From positions 1 to 20,665 of the forward strand of contig JAGVUH010000319.1 of the NCBI GenBank assembly GCA_019136395.1: DNA of 20,665 nucleotides. Direction: 5' to 3'. Of this stretch, positions 7,723-15,985 are shown piece by piece (positions within the stretch are counted from its first letter, which is position 1; every line of letters begins with the position of its first letter). This DNA comes from Gammaproteobacteria bacterium. Its GTDB lineage: Bacteria > Pseudomonadota > Gammaproteobacteria > Chromatiales > Chromatiaceae. The position numbers and the translations under genes are program-made. The notes beneath the pieces are model-generated. The model ran no database searches. It was given only the letters and a program-made list of their open reading frames with translations, and had not been told where the DNA came from.

Positions 7723-7756
7723 GATTTTGCCCCCCTTTCCCCCTATTCTGCCGCCC
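7723..7756 (+). promoter_or_regulatory. Promoter-like element before miaB (copy 2)
   Basis: This repeats the blocks GATTTT, CCCCCCTTT and CTATTCTG seen at 6865-6900. TGGATT (7721-7726) and TATTCT (7744-7749) are 17 bases apart, a valid sigma70 spacing. The predicted transcription start falls at or next to the ATG, and no Shine-Dalgarno is present, so miaB mRNA might be leaderless from this promoter. Confidence 0.4.
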
Positions 7757-9074
7757 ATGATGAAGAAGCTTTACATCCAGACCAACGGCTGTCAGATGAA
7801 CGAGTACGACTCCGCGCGCATGGCGGACGTGCTGCGGGAATCCCATGGCCTGGAGCTGGCGGAATGTGCCGAGGAGGCGGATGTCCTCCTGTTGAATACC
7901 TGCTCCATCCGCGAGAAGGCCCAGGAGAAGGTCTTTTCCGCCCTGGGACGCTGGAAGCCGCTCAAGCAGAAGCGACCGGGGCTGGTCATCGGCGTCGGCG
8001 GCTGCGTCGCCAGTCAGGAGGGGGAGGCCCTGCGCGCGCGGGCGCCCTTCGTCGATCTGGTCTTCGGCCCCCAGACCCTGCATCGGCTGCCGGCGATGTT
8101 GCGGGAGCTGGAGGCGGGCAAGGGCGCCCTGGTGGACGTGTCCTTCCCCGCCATCGAGAAGTTCGACAGCCTGCCGGAGCCCCGGGCTGAGGGGCCATCC
8201 GCCTTCGTCTCGGTGATGGAGGGCTGCTCCAAGTTCTGCACCTATTGCGTGGTGCCCTACACCCGGGGCTCCGAGGTCAGCCGGCCCTTCGATGACGTCA
8301 TCGCCGAGGTGGCGGCCCTGGCGGCGCAGGGGGTGCGGGAGGTCAACCTGCTGGGCCAGAACGTCAACGCCTACCGCGGCGCCCAGCACGATGGCGAGGT
8401 GGCGGACCTGGCCCTGCTTATCCGCTATCTGGCGGCCATCGACGGTATCGATCCACCCGGTGGAATTTTCCGACGCCCTCATCGAGGCTTACGCCGAGGT
8501 GCCGGAACTGGTGGATCACCTGCACTTGCCGGTGCAGAGCGGTTCCGACCGCATCCTGGCGGCCATGAAGCGTGGCCACACGGCGGCGGAGTATCAGGAC
8601 AAGATCCGCCGGCTGCGGGAGATCCGTCCCAATATCAGCCTCTCGTCGGACTTTATCGTCGGCTTCCCCGGGGAGACGGAGGCGGATTTCGCCGCCACCA
8701 TGGACCTGATCGAGACAGTGGGCTTCGACACCAGTTTCAGCTTCATCTACAGCCGGCGCCCCGGAACCCCGGCGGCGGACTATCCCGACGCTACCCCGCA
8801 CGCCGTCAAGCAGGAGCGCCTGATGCGCCTCCAGGCGCGGCTGGCCAATCAGGCCCAGATCATCGGCCGGCGCATGGTCGGCGGGGTGGAAAAGGTTCTG
8901 GTGGAGGGCCATGCCCGCAAGGACCCCACCGAACTGGCCGGTCGCACCGAGAACAACCGGGTGGTCAACTTCGCCGGCCCGGCGGACCTCATCGGCCAGT
9001 TCGCTGAAGTCCACATCACCCAGGCCCTGCCCAACTCTTTGCGCGGGGAATGGCTTCAGGCGGAGCTGGCCTGA
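7757..9074 (+). pseudogene. miaB: tRNA-2-methylthio-N6-dimethylallyladenosine synthase MiaB, frameshifted
   Basis: MiaB is a radical-SAM methylthiotransferase that adds a methylthio group to i6A37 of tRNAs reading UNN codons. The N-terminal UPF0004 domain has its three cluster cysteines ([12 protein letters not shown] with C12, [15 protein letters not shown]). The radical-SAM motif C157-x3-C161-x2-C164 ([10 protein letters not shown]) is intact, and the C-terminal TRAM domain ([22 protein letters not shown]) is present in the second frame. The first frame reads correctly to about 8452 (LAAIDGID) and then runs into nonsense ending at 9007. The homologous sequence resumes as [13 protein letters not shown] in another frame and ends at 9074. 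The conserved RIRFTTS segment is missing at the junction; this fits a 20-base deletion. Either the gene is inactivated or this is an assembly error. Both halves are otherwise well conserved, so any real lesion is recent. Confidence 0.88.
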
Positions 9075-9293
9075 GCCCGGTCTGGGAAACAAGCCGCTTG
9101 AGGGCCTGCCCTTTTTCTGGCGAGCCTCGGACTGGGAAGGTGTCTTGGCTCGCTCCCCTGTTCTTGGTTCAACTTCCACCCAGCCACCACCCAGCGAGTC
9201 ATCCAAACAGCCGCCCGGCCAGACAGTAATTGCCTTTGCGGCATACCGCCTCATCATGTCTGATCCGGGTTTTCTGACCACTACTATCCGTTC

Positions 9294-10286
9294 TTGCCAC
9301 AACCCTTGTCACCGACACCCGAAACCCTCGACCTTCGTCTCGCGCCAGAGGACAACAGCCGCCTCGCCAACCTCACCGGCCAACTCGACAGCCACCTGCG
9401 CCAGATCGAGCGTCGCCTGGGCATCGAGATCGCCAACCGCGGCCACCTCTTCCGTCTCATCGGCGAGGGCCAGGCGGTGCGCGCCGGCGGGCAGGTCCTG
9501 CAGCGCCTCTACGCCGCCACGGACGCGGAGGTGCTGACCCCCGAGGCCATCCATCTTCAACTCCAGGCCTCCGGGGTCGAGGCCCTGCTCGACGACACCG
9601 ACGAGGCCCGGCCGGAACTGGCGGTGCGGCTCAAGCGCGCCCTGATCCGTGCCCGGGGGCCCAATCAGCAGGCCTACCTGGAGTCCATCCTGCGCCACGA
9701 CATCAACTTTGGCGTCGGCCCCGCCGGTACCGGCAAGACCTATCTGGCCGTTGCCTGCGCCGTGGACGCCCTGGAGAGCGATAAGGTGCGGCGCCTGTTG
9801 CTGGTCCGCCCGGCGGTGGAGGCCGGCGAGCGCTTGGGCTTTCTCCCCGGCGACCTGGCGCAGAAGATCGACCCCTACCTGCGGCCCCTGTACGACGCCC
9901 TCTACGAGATGCTCGGCTTCGAGAAGGTCAGTCGCCTCATCGAGCGCCATGTCATCGAGGTGGCCCCCCTGGCCTATATGCGCGGCCGCACTCTCAACGA
10001 CGCCTTCATCATCCTCGACGAGGCCCAGAACACCACGCCGGAGCAGATGAAGATGTTCCTCACCCGCATCGGCTTCGGCTCGACGGCGGTCATCACCGGC
10101 GACGTCACCCAGGTCGACCTGCCCCGGGGGCAGACCTCCGGCCTGCGCCAGGCGGTGGAGGTGCTGCGCCACGTGGAGGGCATCAGCTTCACCTTCTTCA
10201 ATGCCCGCGACGTGGTGCGCCACGCCCTGGTGCAGCGCATCGTCAATGCCTACGAGGCCTTCGACAAGGGCCTGCCGGCGGAATGA
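9294..10286 (+). CDS. ybeZ: PhoH-family ATPase YbeZ
   Basis: This is a 330-residue PhoH-like P-loop ATPase. The N-terminal part (LANLTGQLDSHLRQIERRLGIEI) is the KH-like region of YbeZ proteins. Walker A is VGPAGTGKT near residue 140, followed by LLLVRPAVEAGERLGFLPGD. Walker B is FIILDEAQN near residue 240, and the sensor segment is STAVITGDVTQVDLP. YbeZ works with YbeY in RNA processing and ribosome maturation, and the ybeY gene follows here. A TTG start at 9294 is assigned because no in-frame ATG fits; no clear ribosome site supports it, so the N-terminus is uncertain by a few residues. The 219 bases between miaB and this gene hold no gene; a 7-bp inverted repeat (9120-9126 and 9147-9153) is the only structure noted there. 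Confidence 0.92.
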   Translation: MPQPLSPTPETLDLRLAPEDNSRLANLTGQLDSHLRQIERRLGIEIANRGHLFRLIGEGQAVRAGGQVLQRLYAATDAEVLTPEAIHLQLQASGVEALLDDTDEARPELAVRLKRALIRARGPNQQAYLESILRHDINFGVGPAGTGKTYLAVACAVDALESDKVRRLLLVRPAVEAGERLGFLPGDLAQKIDPYLRPLYDALYEMLGFEKVSRLIERHVIEVAPLAYMRGRTLNDAFIILDEAQNTTPEQMKMFLTRIGFGSTAVITGDVTQVDLPRGQTSGLRQAVEVLRHVEGISFTFFNARDVVRHALVQRIVNAYEAFDKGLPAE

Positions 10287-10420
10287 GGGGGCGTGCCAGC
10301 TCGTTAGCGGTCAGTCATGAGTGCTCTCGCTATAGCCCCGGTTGATGAAGGCACCCTGGTGGTGCTGCCGTCCCATGGCGTTGTCTTGGGTGCTGATGAC
10401 TCTGCGATGAGATCACGCCA

Positions 10421-11065
10421 GTGAAATTGAAGCTGCATTTGCAACGGGCTTCGATCGCCCAGGACCTACCCGCCAAGGCGGACCTGAGGCACTGGGCACT
10501 GGCGGCGTTGGGAGGATCGGCTACGCCACCGCAAGGCGATGCCCCGCAACGGGAAGCCAAGAACACCAAAGCCAATAAAGCCAAAAAGGCCTCCAACAAA
10601 AAAATGTCGGCTGGCAAAGAGGCAATTGGTAAATGGGCAGCCGGTCATCACGCCTTCGGTAGCAAGCCGGCGGGCAAAAAGGCCGCCGACCAGAAGGCAA
10701 CTGGCGAGAAAGTTGATCTTAGCCTGCGCCTGGTCGACGAGGCCGAGTCCGCCGACCTCAACCAGCGCTACCGGGGCAAGGCGGGGCCGACCAACGTCCT
10801 CTCCTTTCCCTTCGAGCCTCTACCCGGGATTAAGGGGCCGCGGTATCTGGGGGACCTGGTCATCTGCGTCCCGGTAGTAGCGCGGGAGGCAGCGGAGCAA
10901 GGCAAGGCCCCGGAGGCCCATTGGGCGCATCTGGTGGTGCATGGGGTTCTGCATCTCCTCGGCTATGACCACCTGGACGAGGCCGAGGCCCAGGAAATGG
11001 AGGCCCTGGAGACCCGCCTGCTGGCCAACCTGGGGTTCCCGCCCCCTTATGCGGATGAAGGCTGA
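10421..11065 (+). CDS. ybeY: Endoribonuclease/rRNA maturation factor YbeY with Lys-rich insertion
   Basis: YbeY is a zinc-dependent single-strand RNase needed for 16S rRNA 3'-end maturation and 70S quality control. The metal motif [11 protein letters not shown] gives H174, H178 and H184. Upstream blocks [27 protein letters not shown] and [12 protein letters not shown] are textbook YbeY. The protein is 214 residues, whereas typical members have about 150-160. The excess is a single stretch, residues about 33-96, between the first helix (LRHWALAAL) and the first conserved strand. It is rich in Lys and Ala, with about 14 lysines in 51 residues. The GTG start at 10421 lacks a strong ribosome site. 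The gene follows ybeZ after 134 bases and overlaps the RNase T2-family gene by about 17 bases. Confidence 0.92.
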   Translation: MKLKLHLQRASIAQDLPAKADLRHWALAALGGSATPPQGDAPQREAKNTKANKAKKASNKKMSAGKEAIGKWAAGHHAFGSKPAGKKAADQKATGEKVDLSLRLVDEAESADLNQRYRGKAGPTNVLSFPFEPLPGIKGPRYLGDLVICVPVVAREAAEQGKAPEAHWAHLVVHGVLHLLGYDHLDEAEAQEMEALETRLLANLGFPPPYADEG

Positions 11066-12368
11066 CCCTTTGAAGACCGGTCGCGTCCCGGTCCGGTCGC
11101 GGCTAAGGCGCCTTATCCTCCGCAGAGTCCTGACAGGGGTATTGGCTCCAGCCCGGCTTGCCGTCTTTGCCCCGGCGTTGGGTCTGCTCCTGGTCGCCTG
11201 GCCGACGCTGGCGACGGTGCCCCTCCGTGGGGAATTCCGGGCGACCCAGGATTGCCCCCTCTTCCGCTCCATCCGCAAAGGCACCCAGGTGGAGGGTTCC
11301 CGTCTGGTGCCCGGGCAGGCTTATCCCCTCCTGGGCAAGAACCGGGAGGAAGCGACGCATCTCCTGATCCGTGTCCCTGGCCTGGAGTCGGGCGATGTCT
11401 GGGTGGAGGTGGGGTGCGGCGATATCAGTGGCCCAGGGCAGGGAGCCGGTGACCCTGAACAGTCCCCGGCCCCGGCCGATCCTGATGCTACCCTCCCGCG
11501 GTCGGCGTCGGCCGATGCGGCCGATGCCCGTGCAGTTCCCCAACGACCGGCCCTGGCTGATCCTCGTTCAGCTCCCTCGCAGCCGGCACCAGCCGATCCT
11601 CATGTAGCCCCCCAGCAGCCGGCGCCGGCCGTTCCTCAGGCGGCCAGCCAAGGGCCCTCACCGGCCGCTCCCGGTTCAGCCCTGGCCACCGGCGATTTCG
11701 TCCTGGCCGCCACCTGGCATCCCGCCTTCTGCGAGATCCAGACCAAGAAACCCGAATGCTCACCCACCCCTAAGCCCGCCAACCCCGGGCCCGGCTGGGC
11801 TCAGCAGCGGTCACCCGCCCAAGGGCAAGGTTTTGCCCTCCATGGCCTCTGGCCCCAGCCCCGGGAACGGGCCTTTTGCCAGGTGCCCGCCGGCGAGCGC
11901 GCCCATGCCGAGGAAGGTCGCTGGTCGCGGCTGCCAGCCCTGGATCTCAGCGCCGACACCCGCCAGCGCTTGTCGGTCCTCATGCCCGGGGTGGCTTCCC
12001 ACCTGGACCGCTATCAATGGAGTAAGCACGGCAGTTGTCAGGCTGCCCCCCCGGAGGACTACTTTCGCGCCGCCCTCGATGCGCTGGAACAACTCAATGC
12101 CTCCGCCGTGACCGGGCTCTTCGCCACCCATGTGGGGGAACGACTGGCGATCGGGGACATTCGCGCCGCCTTTGACCGCGCCTTCGGGCCCGGCACCGGG
12201 AAAAGGGTGGGTCTGAGCTGTCGCGAGGACCTGATCGTCGAATTACGGCTGAGTCTGCGGGGCCAACCCGGGGCGGCCCCGCTGGGTGATCTGATGCGCG
12301 CGGCGCCGGTGCAGGCGCCAGGCTGTGAGGGGGGCTATGTCGATGCCCCCGGGCGTGCCTCCCGCTGA
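11049..12368 (+). CDS. Exported ribonuclease T2-family protein with atypical CAS II motif
   Basis: This protein has 439 residues from ATG 11049 (an ATG at 11055 is equally possible). A basic, hydrophobic N-terminus (RRLILRRV...[12 protein letters not shown]) is a likely Sec signal. Next comes a small domain ([16 protein letters not shown]...[23 protein letters not shown]), a Pro/Ala linker of about 80 residues with imperfect repeats (QPAPADP, QPAPAVP), and then the RNase T2 domain. CAS I is intact ([10 protein letters not shown]265). CAS II reads YQWSKHGSC instead of the usual HEWxKHGTC: the first His and the catalytic Glu are Y322 and Q323, while K326 and H327 remain. T2 enzymes degrade RNA in the periplasm or outside the cell; activity here may be reduced. 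The gene starts inside the end of ybeY. Confidence 0.85.
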   Translation: MRMKADPLKTGRVPVRSRLRRLILRRVLTGVLAPARLAVFAPALGLLLVAWPTLATVPLRGEFRATQDCPLFRSIRKGTQVEGSRLVPGQAYPLLGKNREEATHLLIRVPGLESGDVWVEVGCGDISGPGQGAGDPEQSPAPADPDATLPRSASADAADARAVPQRPALADPRSAPSQPAPADPHVAPQQPAPAVPQAASQGPSPAAPGSALATGDFVLAATWHPAFCEIQTKKPECSPTPKPANPGPGWAQQRSPAQGQGFALHGLWPQPRERAFCQVPAGERAHAEEGRWSRLPALDLSADTRQRLSVLMPGVASHLDRYQWSKHGSCQAAPPEDYFRAALDALEQLNASAVTGLFATHVGERLAIGDIRAAFDRAFGPGTGKRVGLSCREDLIVELRLSLRGQPGAAPLGDLMRAAPVQAPGCEGGYVDAPGRASR

Positions 12369-12433
12369 AGCGGTGGCTACGCCATCCAACCGTTCTTCGG
12401 TGTTTGGTGCGGTCAGTGAAGGTCTGGTGGGGA

Positions 12434-12533
12434 GGGTCGGAGGGCATCTGGCGGGGGTGTCGCCAGCAAGGATGCTGGCGGCAAGCCTACATGGACGTAT
12501 TCACGGCGTCCCCTGCCAGATGCCCCTCGACCC
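12434..12533. repeat. REP-like palindromic element with central hairpin
   Basis: Two 24-base arms (12434-12457 and 12510-12533) are inverted copies with three mismatches and share GGGCATCTGGC. Between them CGCCAGCA/TGCTGGCG (12461-12468, 12473-12480) is a perfect 8-bp hairpin with a 4-base loop. A second small stem GGACG/CGTCC (12493-12497, 12507-12511) follows. The element lies between convergent genes and may terminate both transcripts. The layout looks like a dispersed repeat, but only one copy is in the window. Confidence 0.75.
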
Positions 12534-12560
12534 GGGCCAAAGCTGAAAAGTGAATGTCAA

Positions 12561-13451
12561 TCATCCGTTACACTTCAACATCAGGCACTCGATGATGGGC
12601 TGGAGGATGATCTCCATGGCGAAGCCCATCTTGCCGCCAGGGACGACCATGCTGTTGCGGCGGGTCATGAAGGAGTCGTGGATCATGGACAGGAGGTAGG
12701 GGAAGTCCACGTCCCACTTGGTCGGGTCGCGGAAGCGGATGATGACGAAGCTCTCGTCCGGGGTGGGGATGTCCCGGGCGATGAAGGGGTTGGAGGTGTC
12801 GACGGTGGCCACGCGCTGGAAGTTGATGTCCGTCAGCGAGAACTGCGGCACGATGGTGGTGATGTAGTCCGGCATGCGGCGCATGATGGTGTCGACGATC
12901 GCCTCCGCCGAATAGCCGCGCTCGGCATTGTCGCGGTGAATCTTCTGAATCCACTCCAGGTTGACGATGGGCACCACGCCGATGCCCAGGTCCACATGCT
13001 GGGCGACATTGTGCTCCTCGGTGATCACCATGCCGTGCAGGCCCTCGTAGAAGAGCATATCCGTCTTCTCGGGCAGGTCCTCCAGGGGGGTGAACTGGCC
13101 CGGCTTGAGGTCGGTGCCGAGGCGGGCGTTATGCTCCTGGGCCTCCTCCTCGCTGTGCAGGTAGTAGCGCTTCTTGCCCGTGCCCGTCTCGCCGTAGGTA
13201 CGGAATAGCTCCTCCAGCAGGTCGAAGCGGTTGGCCTCGGCGCCAAAGTGGCTCAGGTTGCGCCCGGCCTTGGTGGCCTTGGCCGTCTCCGCCTTCATCT
13301 CGGCGCGGTCGTAACGATGGAAGCTGTCACCCTCGACGATGGCCGCGGTGATGCCTTCACGGTAGAAGATGTGCTCGAAGGCGCGCTTGACGGTGGTGGT
13401 ACCGGCGCCCGAGGAACCGGTGACCGCGATAACGGGGTGATTGATCGACAT
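12561..13451 (-). CDS. prk: Phosphoribulokinase (class I, proteobacterial type)
   Basis: Phosphoribulokinase makes ribulose-1,5-bisphosphate from ribulose-5-phosphate and ATP, the committed step that supplies Rubisco in the Calvin cycle. The protein has 296 residues, the usual length of the octameric proteobacterial class. The P-loop is VTGSSGAGTTTV near residues 10-21. The segments VEGDSFHRYDRAEM, TDMLFYEGLHG, DLGIGVVPIVNLEWIQK and VVPGGKMGFAME are diagnostic. AGAGGAG at 13458-13464 lies 6 bases before the ATG. No Rubisco gene is in the window, so the gene is separated from any cbb operon, as is common in purple sulfur bacteria. The E. coli PrkB-type paralogue of unknown function is a close relative, so a Calvin role is inferred from family and from the nearby aldolase gene. 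Confidence 0.93.
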   Translation of the reverse strand: MSINHPVIAVTGSSGAGTTTVKRAFEHIFYREGITAAIVEGDSFHRYDRAEMKAETAKATKAGRNLSHFGAEANRFDLLEELFRTYGETGTGKKRYYLHSEEEAQEHNARLGTDLKPGQFTPLEDLPEKTDMLFYEGLHGMVITEEHNVAQHVDLGIGVVPIVNLEWIQKIHRDNAERGYSAEAIVDTIMRRMPDYITTIVPQFSLTDINFQRVATVDTSNPFIARDIPTPDESFVIIRFRDPTKWDVDFPYLLSMIHDSFMTRRNSMVVPGGKMGFAMEIILQPIIECLMLKCNG

Positions 13452-13684
13452 AAGGATCTCCTCTAGTCTTTTGATTTTTTAATGTTGGTTGCGCCGGTTG
13501 GGGCGTGGGGAAAGCGTGGGACGGCTGGTCGGCGACCTGGATCGGGAGATCACGGGCCAATGCCGCAGAGCCCTGCGCCAGGGGGCGGGGCCCTCCGTCG
13601 TTCTGAAGGGTTTCCTAATATACCACGGGGCCTCGCCCTGGCTTGGGAAAAGCTGCGGGCGGGCCGTTCCGGCGATCCCGGCGA

Positions 13685-15985
13685 TCAGGGGCTGAAGGGG
13701 CTGAGGGGGCTCAGGTCCTGCCGCACGGGACGCGGCAGTTCTCCCCGCGCCATCAGGCTTTCGTACTCCAGGGCCTGGAGGATGCTCAGAACGACGCCCG
13801 ACTGGTCCGTGACCCGGCGGATCAGGCTGGTAATCACCGCCGGCGGCTGTTCCTCCTCCACGGCCGCCAGCAAGGCCTCACCGAGGCGGTGCAGTTCGAA
13901 GTGGGGTTCCTCCAGGGCGTCGAAGGAGGGGAGGCCGTGGAATTCCTGGCCCTGGCCGTAATACCACTGGCCGAGCTGGCAACGGCGGGGGTCGAGTTCG
14001 ACCTGGAGCCCGCGGATAGCGTTGCGTCCGGCCTTGCCGAAGGCCTGGGCGATGGCGTGGTCGATGAGGCCCCGCCGCCAGTGGATGTGGTCAAGCTGGG
14101 CGATGTGGATCAGGCCGGTGGGGATGCCAGACCAGCGCGAGTCCTGCTTGAGGTAGCCGAGAAAGTCGCTGAGGGGCATGGGCCGCCCCAGCCAGAAGCC
14201 CTGGACCTCGCTGCACCCGGCGTTGAGCAGAAAATCGAAGACCTGGCGGCTCTCCACGCCCTCGGCGACGGTCTTGATGCCCAACTGGTGGGCCATTTGG
14301 ATACTGGCACGGACGATGGTGGTGCACTTCTCCGAGGTCTCCATGCCACGGATCAGGCCCTGGTCGATCTTGACCGCCGAGAAGGGCCACTGGCTGAGGA
14401 CCTCGATGGAGGAGTAGCCGGTGCCAAAGTCGTCCATGGCCAGTCCCAGGCCCATGCCGGTCAACTCCAGGATGTGATCCCGGGCCTTGCCGGAGCTGTT
14501 GATCACCGAGGATTCGGTCAATTCCGCCTGCAACAAGCCCGGATCGAGCTGGAAGCGGGCGAAGGCGGCGCGGGCGGCGGTGACGATATCCGCCGTTTCC
14601 AGATCCCGGGCCGTCAGGTTGAAGGACAGCACCAGCCCCGGGCAGGTGTCCTGGATGATGTTGAGATCGGCCACCAGGTCCGGAAACATGCTCAGGGTCA
14701 TCTGCTTGATCAGGCCGGACTCGATGGCCAGGGGGATGAAGTCACCCGGGGGGATGATCTCGCCATCGGGTCGCACCCAGCGCACCAGGGCCTCGGCCCC
14801 GGACACCCGGCCACTGAGGAGTGAGATCTTGGGCTGGTAGAAATAGGACAGCTCGCCGTTTTCCAGGCCACGCTTGATCTGTCCCAGTTGCAGCCGGGGC
14901 CGTGATGCCGGCCGTTGCCGGTCACCGGCGTTGCCGCTGGTGAGTTCCTCGACATGGAGCTCGGGGACGTAGAGGGTGACGCAATCCCGGCCGATTTTCT
15001 TGGAGAAGTACATGGCCTGGTCGGCGCTCTTGGCCAGGGTCAGTTCATCCAGGCCATGCTCGGGATACAGGGCGATGCCCAGGCTGGTGGAGACGGAGAG
15101 GCTCAGGTCGTTGATCAGGATCGGCTGGCGCACCGCCTCCCGGACCTTGTGGGCCACCTCCAGGGCATGGTGCGGGGTGCCGATGTTGGGCAGGAGCAGG
15201 ATGAATTCGTCACCGCCAATGCGGCCGATGGTGTCGGATTTGCGCAGGGTCTGGGTGATGCGCCGCGCCGTCTCCCGGAGCACCAGGTCGCCGACCAGAT
15301 GGCCGTGGATGTCATTGATGGGCTTGAAATGGTCCAGGTCCAGGAAGGCCAGGGCGACCTGGTGATGCTCCCGCTGGGCCATGGCCAGGGCGCGCTCCAC
15401 CAGGGCGGAAAAGAGGGCGCGGTTGGGCAGGCCGGTCAGACTGTCGTGCTGCGCCATGTGGCGGATCTTCTCCTCCGCCTGTCGCCGCTCCGTGATGTCG
15501 CGGGTGATGCCCTGAATCTCGACGGCGCCAGTGGCCTCGTTGCGGTAATAACGGGTGATGACCTCGGTCCAGACGACCGAGCCGTCCTTGCAAGGCTGCT
15601 GCACCTCCTCGACGAAGTGGGTGTCCGGGTCCAGGTTACCGCTCAGCAGGGCGGCCACCCGCTCGGTGATCAGGGCCCGCACCCGCTCCCGGGAATCCGG
15701 GGTCAGGGCGGCGTCCATGGGCGCGGCCATGATCTCGGCGGGGGTGTAACCGCGCAGCCCGAGCACCGCGGGGCTGACGTAGGTGAAGCGCAGGGTCGCG
15801 GCATCCATCACCCAGACCACGTCGCGGAGGCTTTCAACCAGATCCTGGAACAGGCGCCGCCGGGCGTCATTGTCCCGGGCGCGGGCCTCCGCCTGCCGGG
15901 CCTGGTCCTCGGCCAGCCGCAAGCGGGCCTGGAGTTCGTTGACCCGTGCCTCAAGGGATTCGATTTCAACGGTGAGAGGGATCAT
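13685..15985 (-). CDS. PAS-GGDEF-EAL protein with C-terminal zinc-binding CZB domain
   Basis: This 766-residue cyclic di-GMP turnover protein is predicted to be cytoplasmic (no membrane segment). An N-terminal coiled coil (residues about 5-45) precedes a PAS domain with PAC segment (about 45-170). The GGDEF domain has an intact RIGGDEF site (257-261) and an RKSD inhibitory I-site five residues before it. The EAL domain has EAL at 398-400, TES, DDFGTGYSS and VAEGVE, so both activities look possible. The last ~130 residues are a CZB domain: His635, Cys669 in CQLGQWYYGQG, His695 and His699 are the expected zinc ligands. CZB regulates the E. coli diguanylate cyclase DgcZ by zinc; there it is N-terminal, here it is C-terminal. 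Zinc, and possibly a PAS ligand, would therefore set c-di-GMP output. Confidence 0.92.
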   Translation of the reverse strand: MIPLTVEIESLEARVNELQARLRLAEDQARQAEARARDNDARRRLFQDLVESLRDVVWVMDAATLRFTYVSPAVLGLRGYTPAEIMAAPMDAALTPDSRERVRALITERVAALLSGNLDPDTHFVEEVQQPCKDGSVVWTEVITRYYRNEATGAVEIQGITRDITERRQAEEKIRHMAQHDSLTGLPNRALFSALVERALAMAQREHHQVALAFLDLDHFKPINDIHGHLVGDLVLRETARRITQTLRKSDTIGRIGGDEFILLLPNIGTPHHALEVAHKVREAVRQPILINDLSLSVSTSLGIALYPEHGLDELTLAKSADQAMYFSKKIGRDCVTLYVPELHVEELTSGNAGDRQRPASRPRLQLGQIKRGLENGELSYFYQPKISLLSGRVSGAEALVRWVRPDGEIIPPGDFIPLAIESGLIKQMTLSMFPDLVADLNIIQDTCPGLVLSFNLTARDLETADIVTAARAAFARFQLDPGLLQAELTESSVINSSGKARDHILELTGMGLGLAMDDFGTGYSSIEVLSQWPFSAVKIDQGLIRGMETSEKCTTIVRASIQMAHQLGIKTVAEGVESRQVFDFLLNAGCSEVQGFWLGRPMPLSDFLGYLKQDSRWSGIPTGLIHIAQLDHIHWRRGLIDHAIAQAFGKAGRNAIRGLQVELDPRRCQLGQWYYGQGQEFHGLPSFDALEEPHFELHRLGEALLAAVEEEQPPAVITSLIRRVTDQSGVVLSILQALEYESLMARGELPRPVRQDLSPLSPFSP

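Noticed and set aside
8452..8453. Programmed ribosomal frameshift in miaB
   Set aside because: No slippery heptamer is present, and conserved residues are physically missing, which a frameshift would not restore.
9120..9153. Intrinsic terminator after miaB
   Set aside because: GCGAGCC/GGCTCGC is a perfect 7-bp inverted repeat, but the loop is 20 bases and no T-run follows.
8418..9302. 294-codon minus-strand frame over the miaB lesion
   Set aside because: It is antisense to clear MiaB radical-SAM and TRAM sequence and has no recognisable motif.
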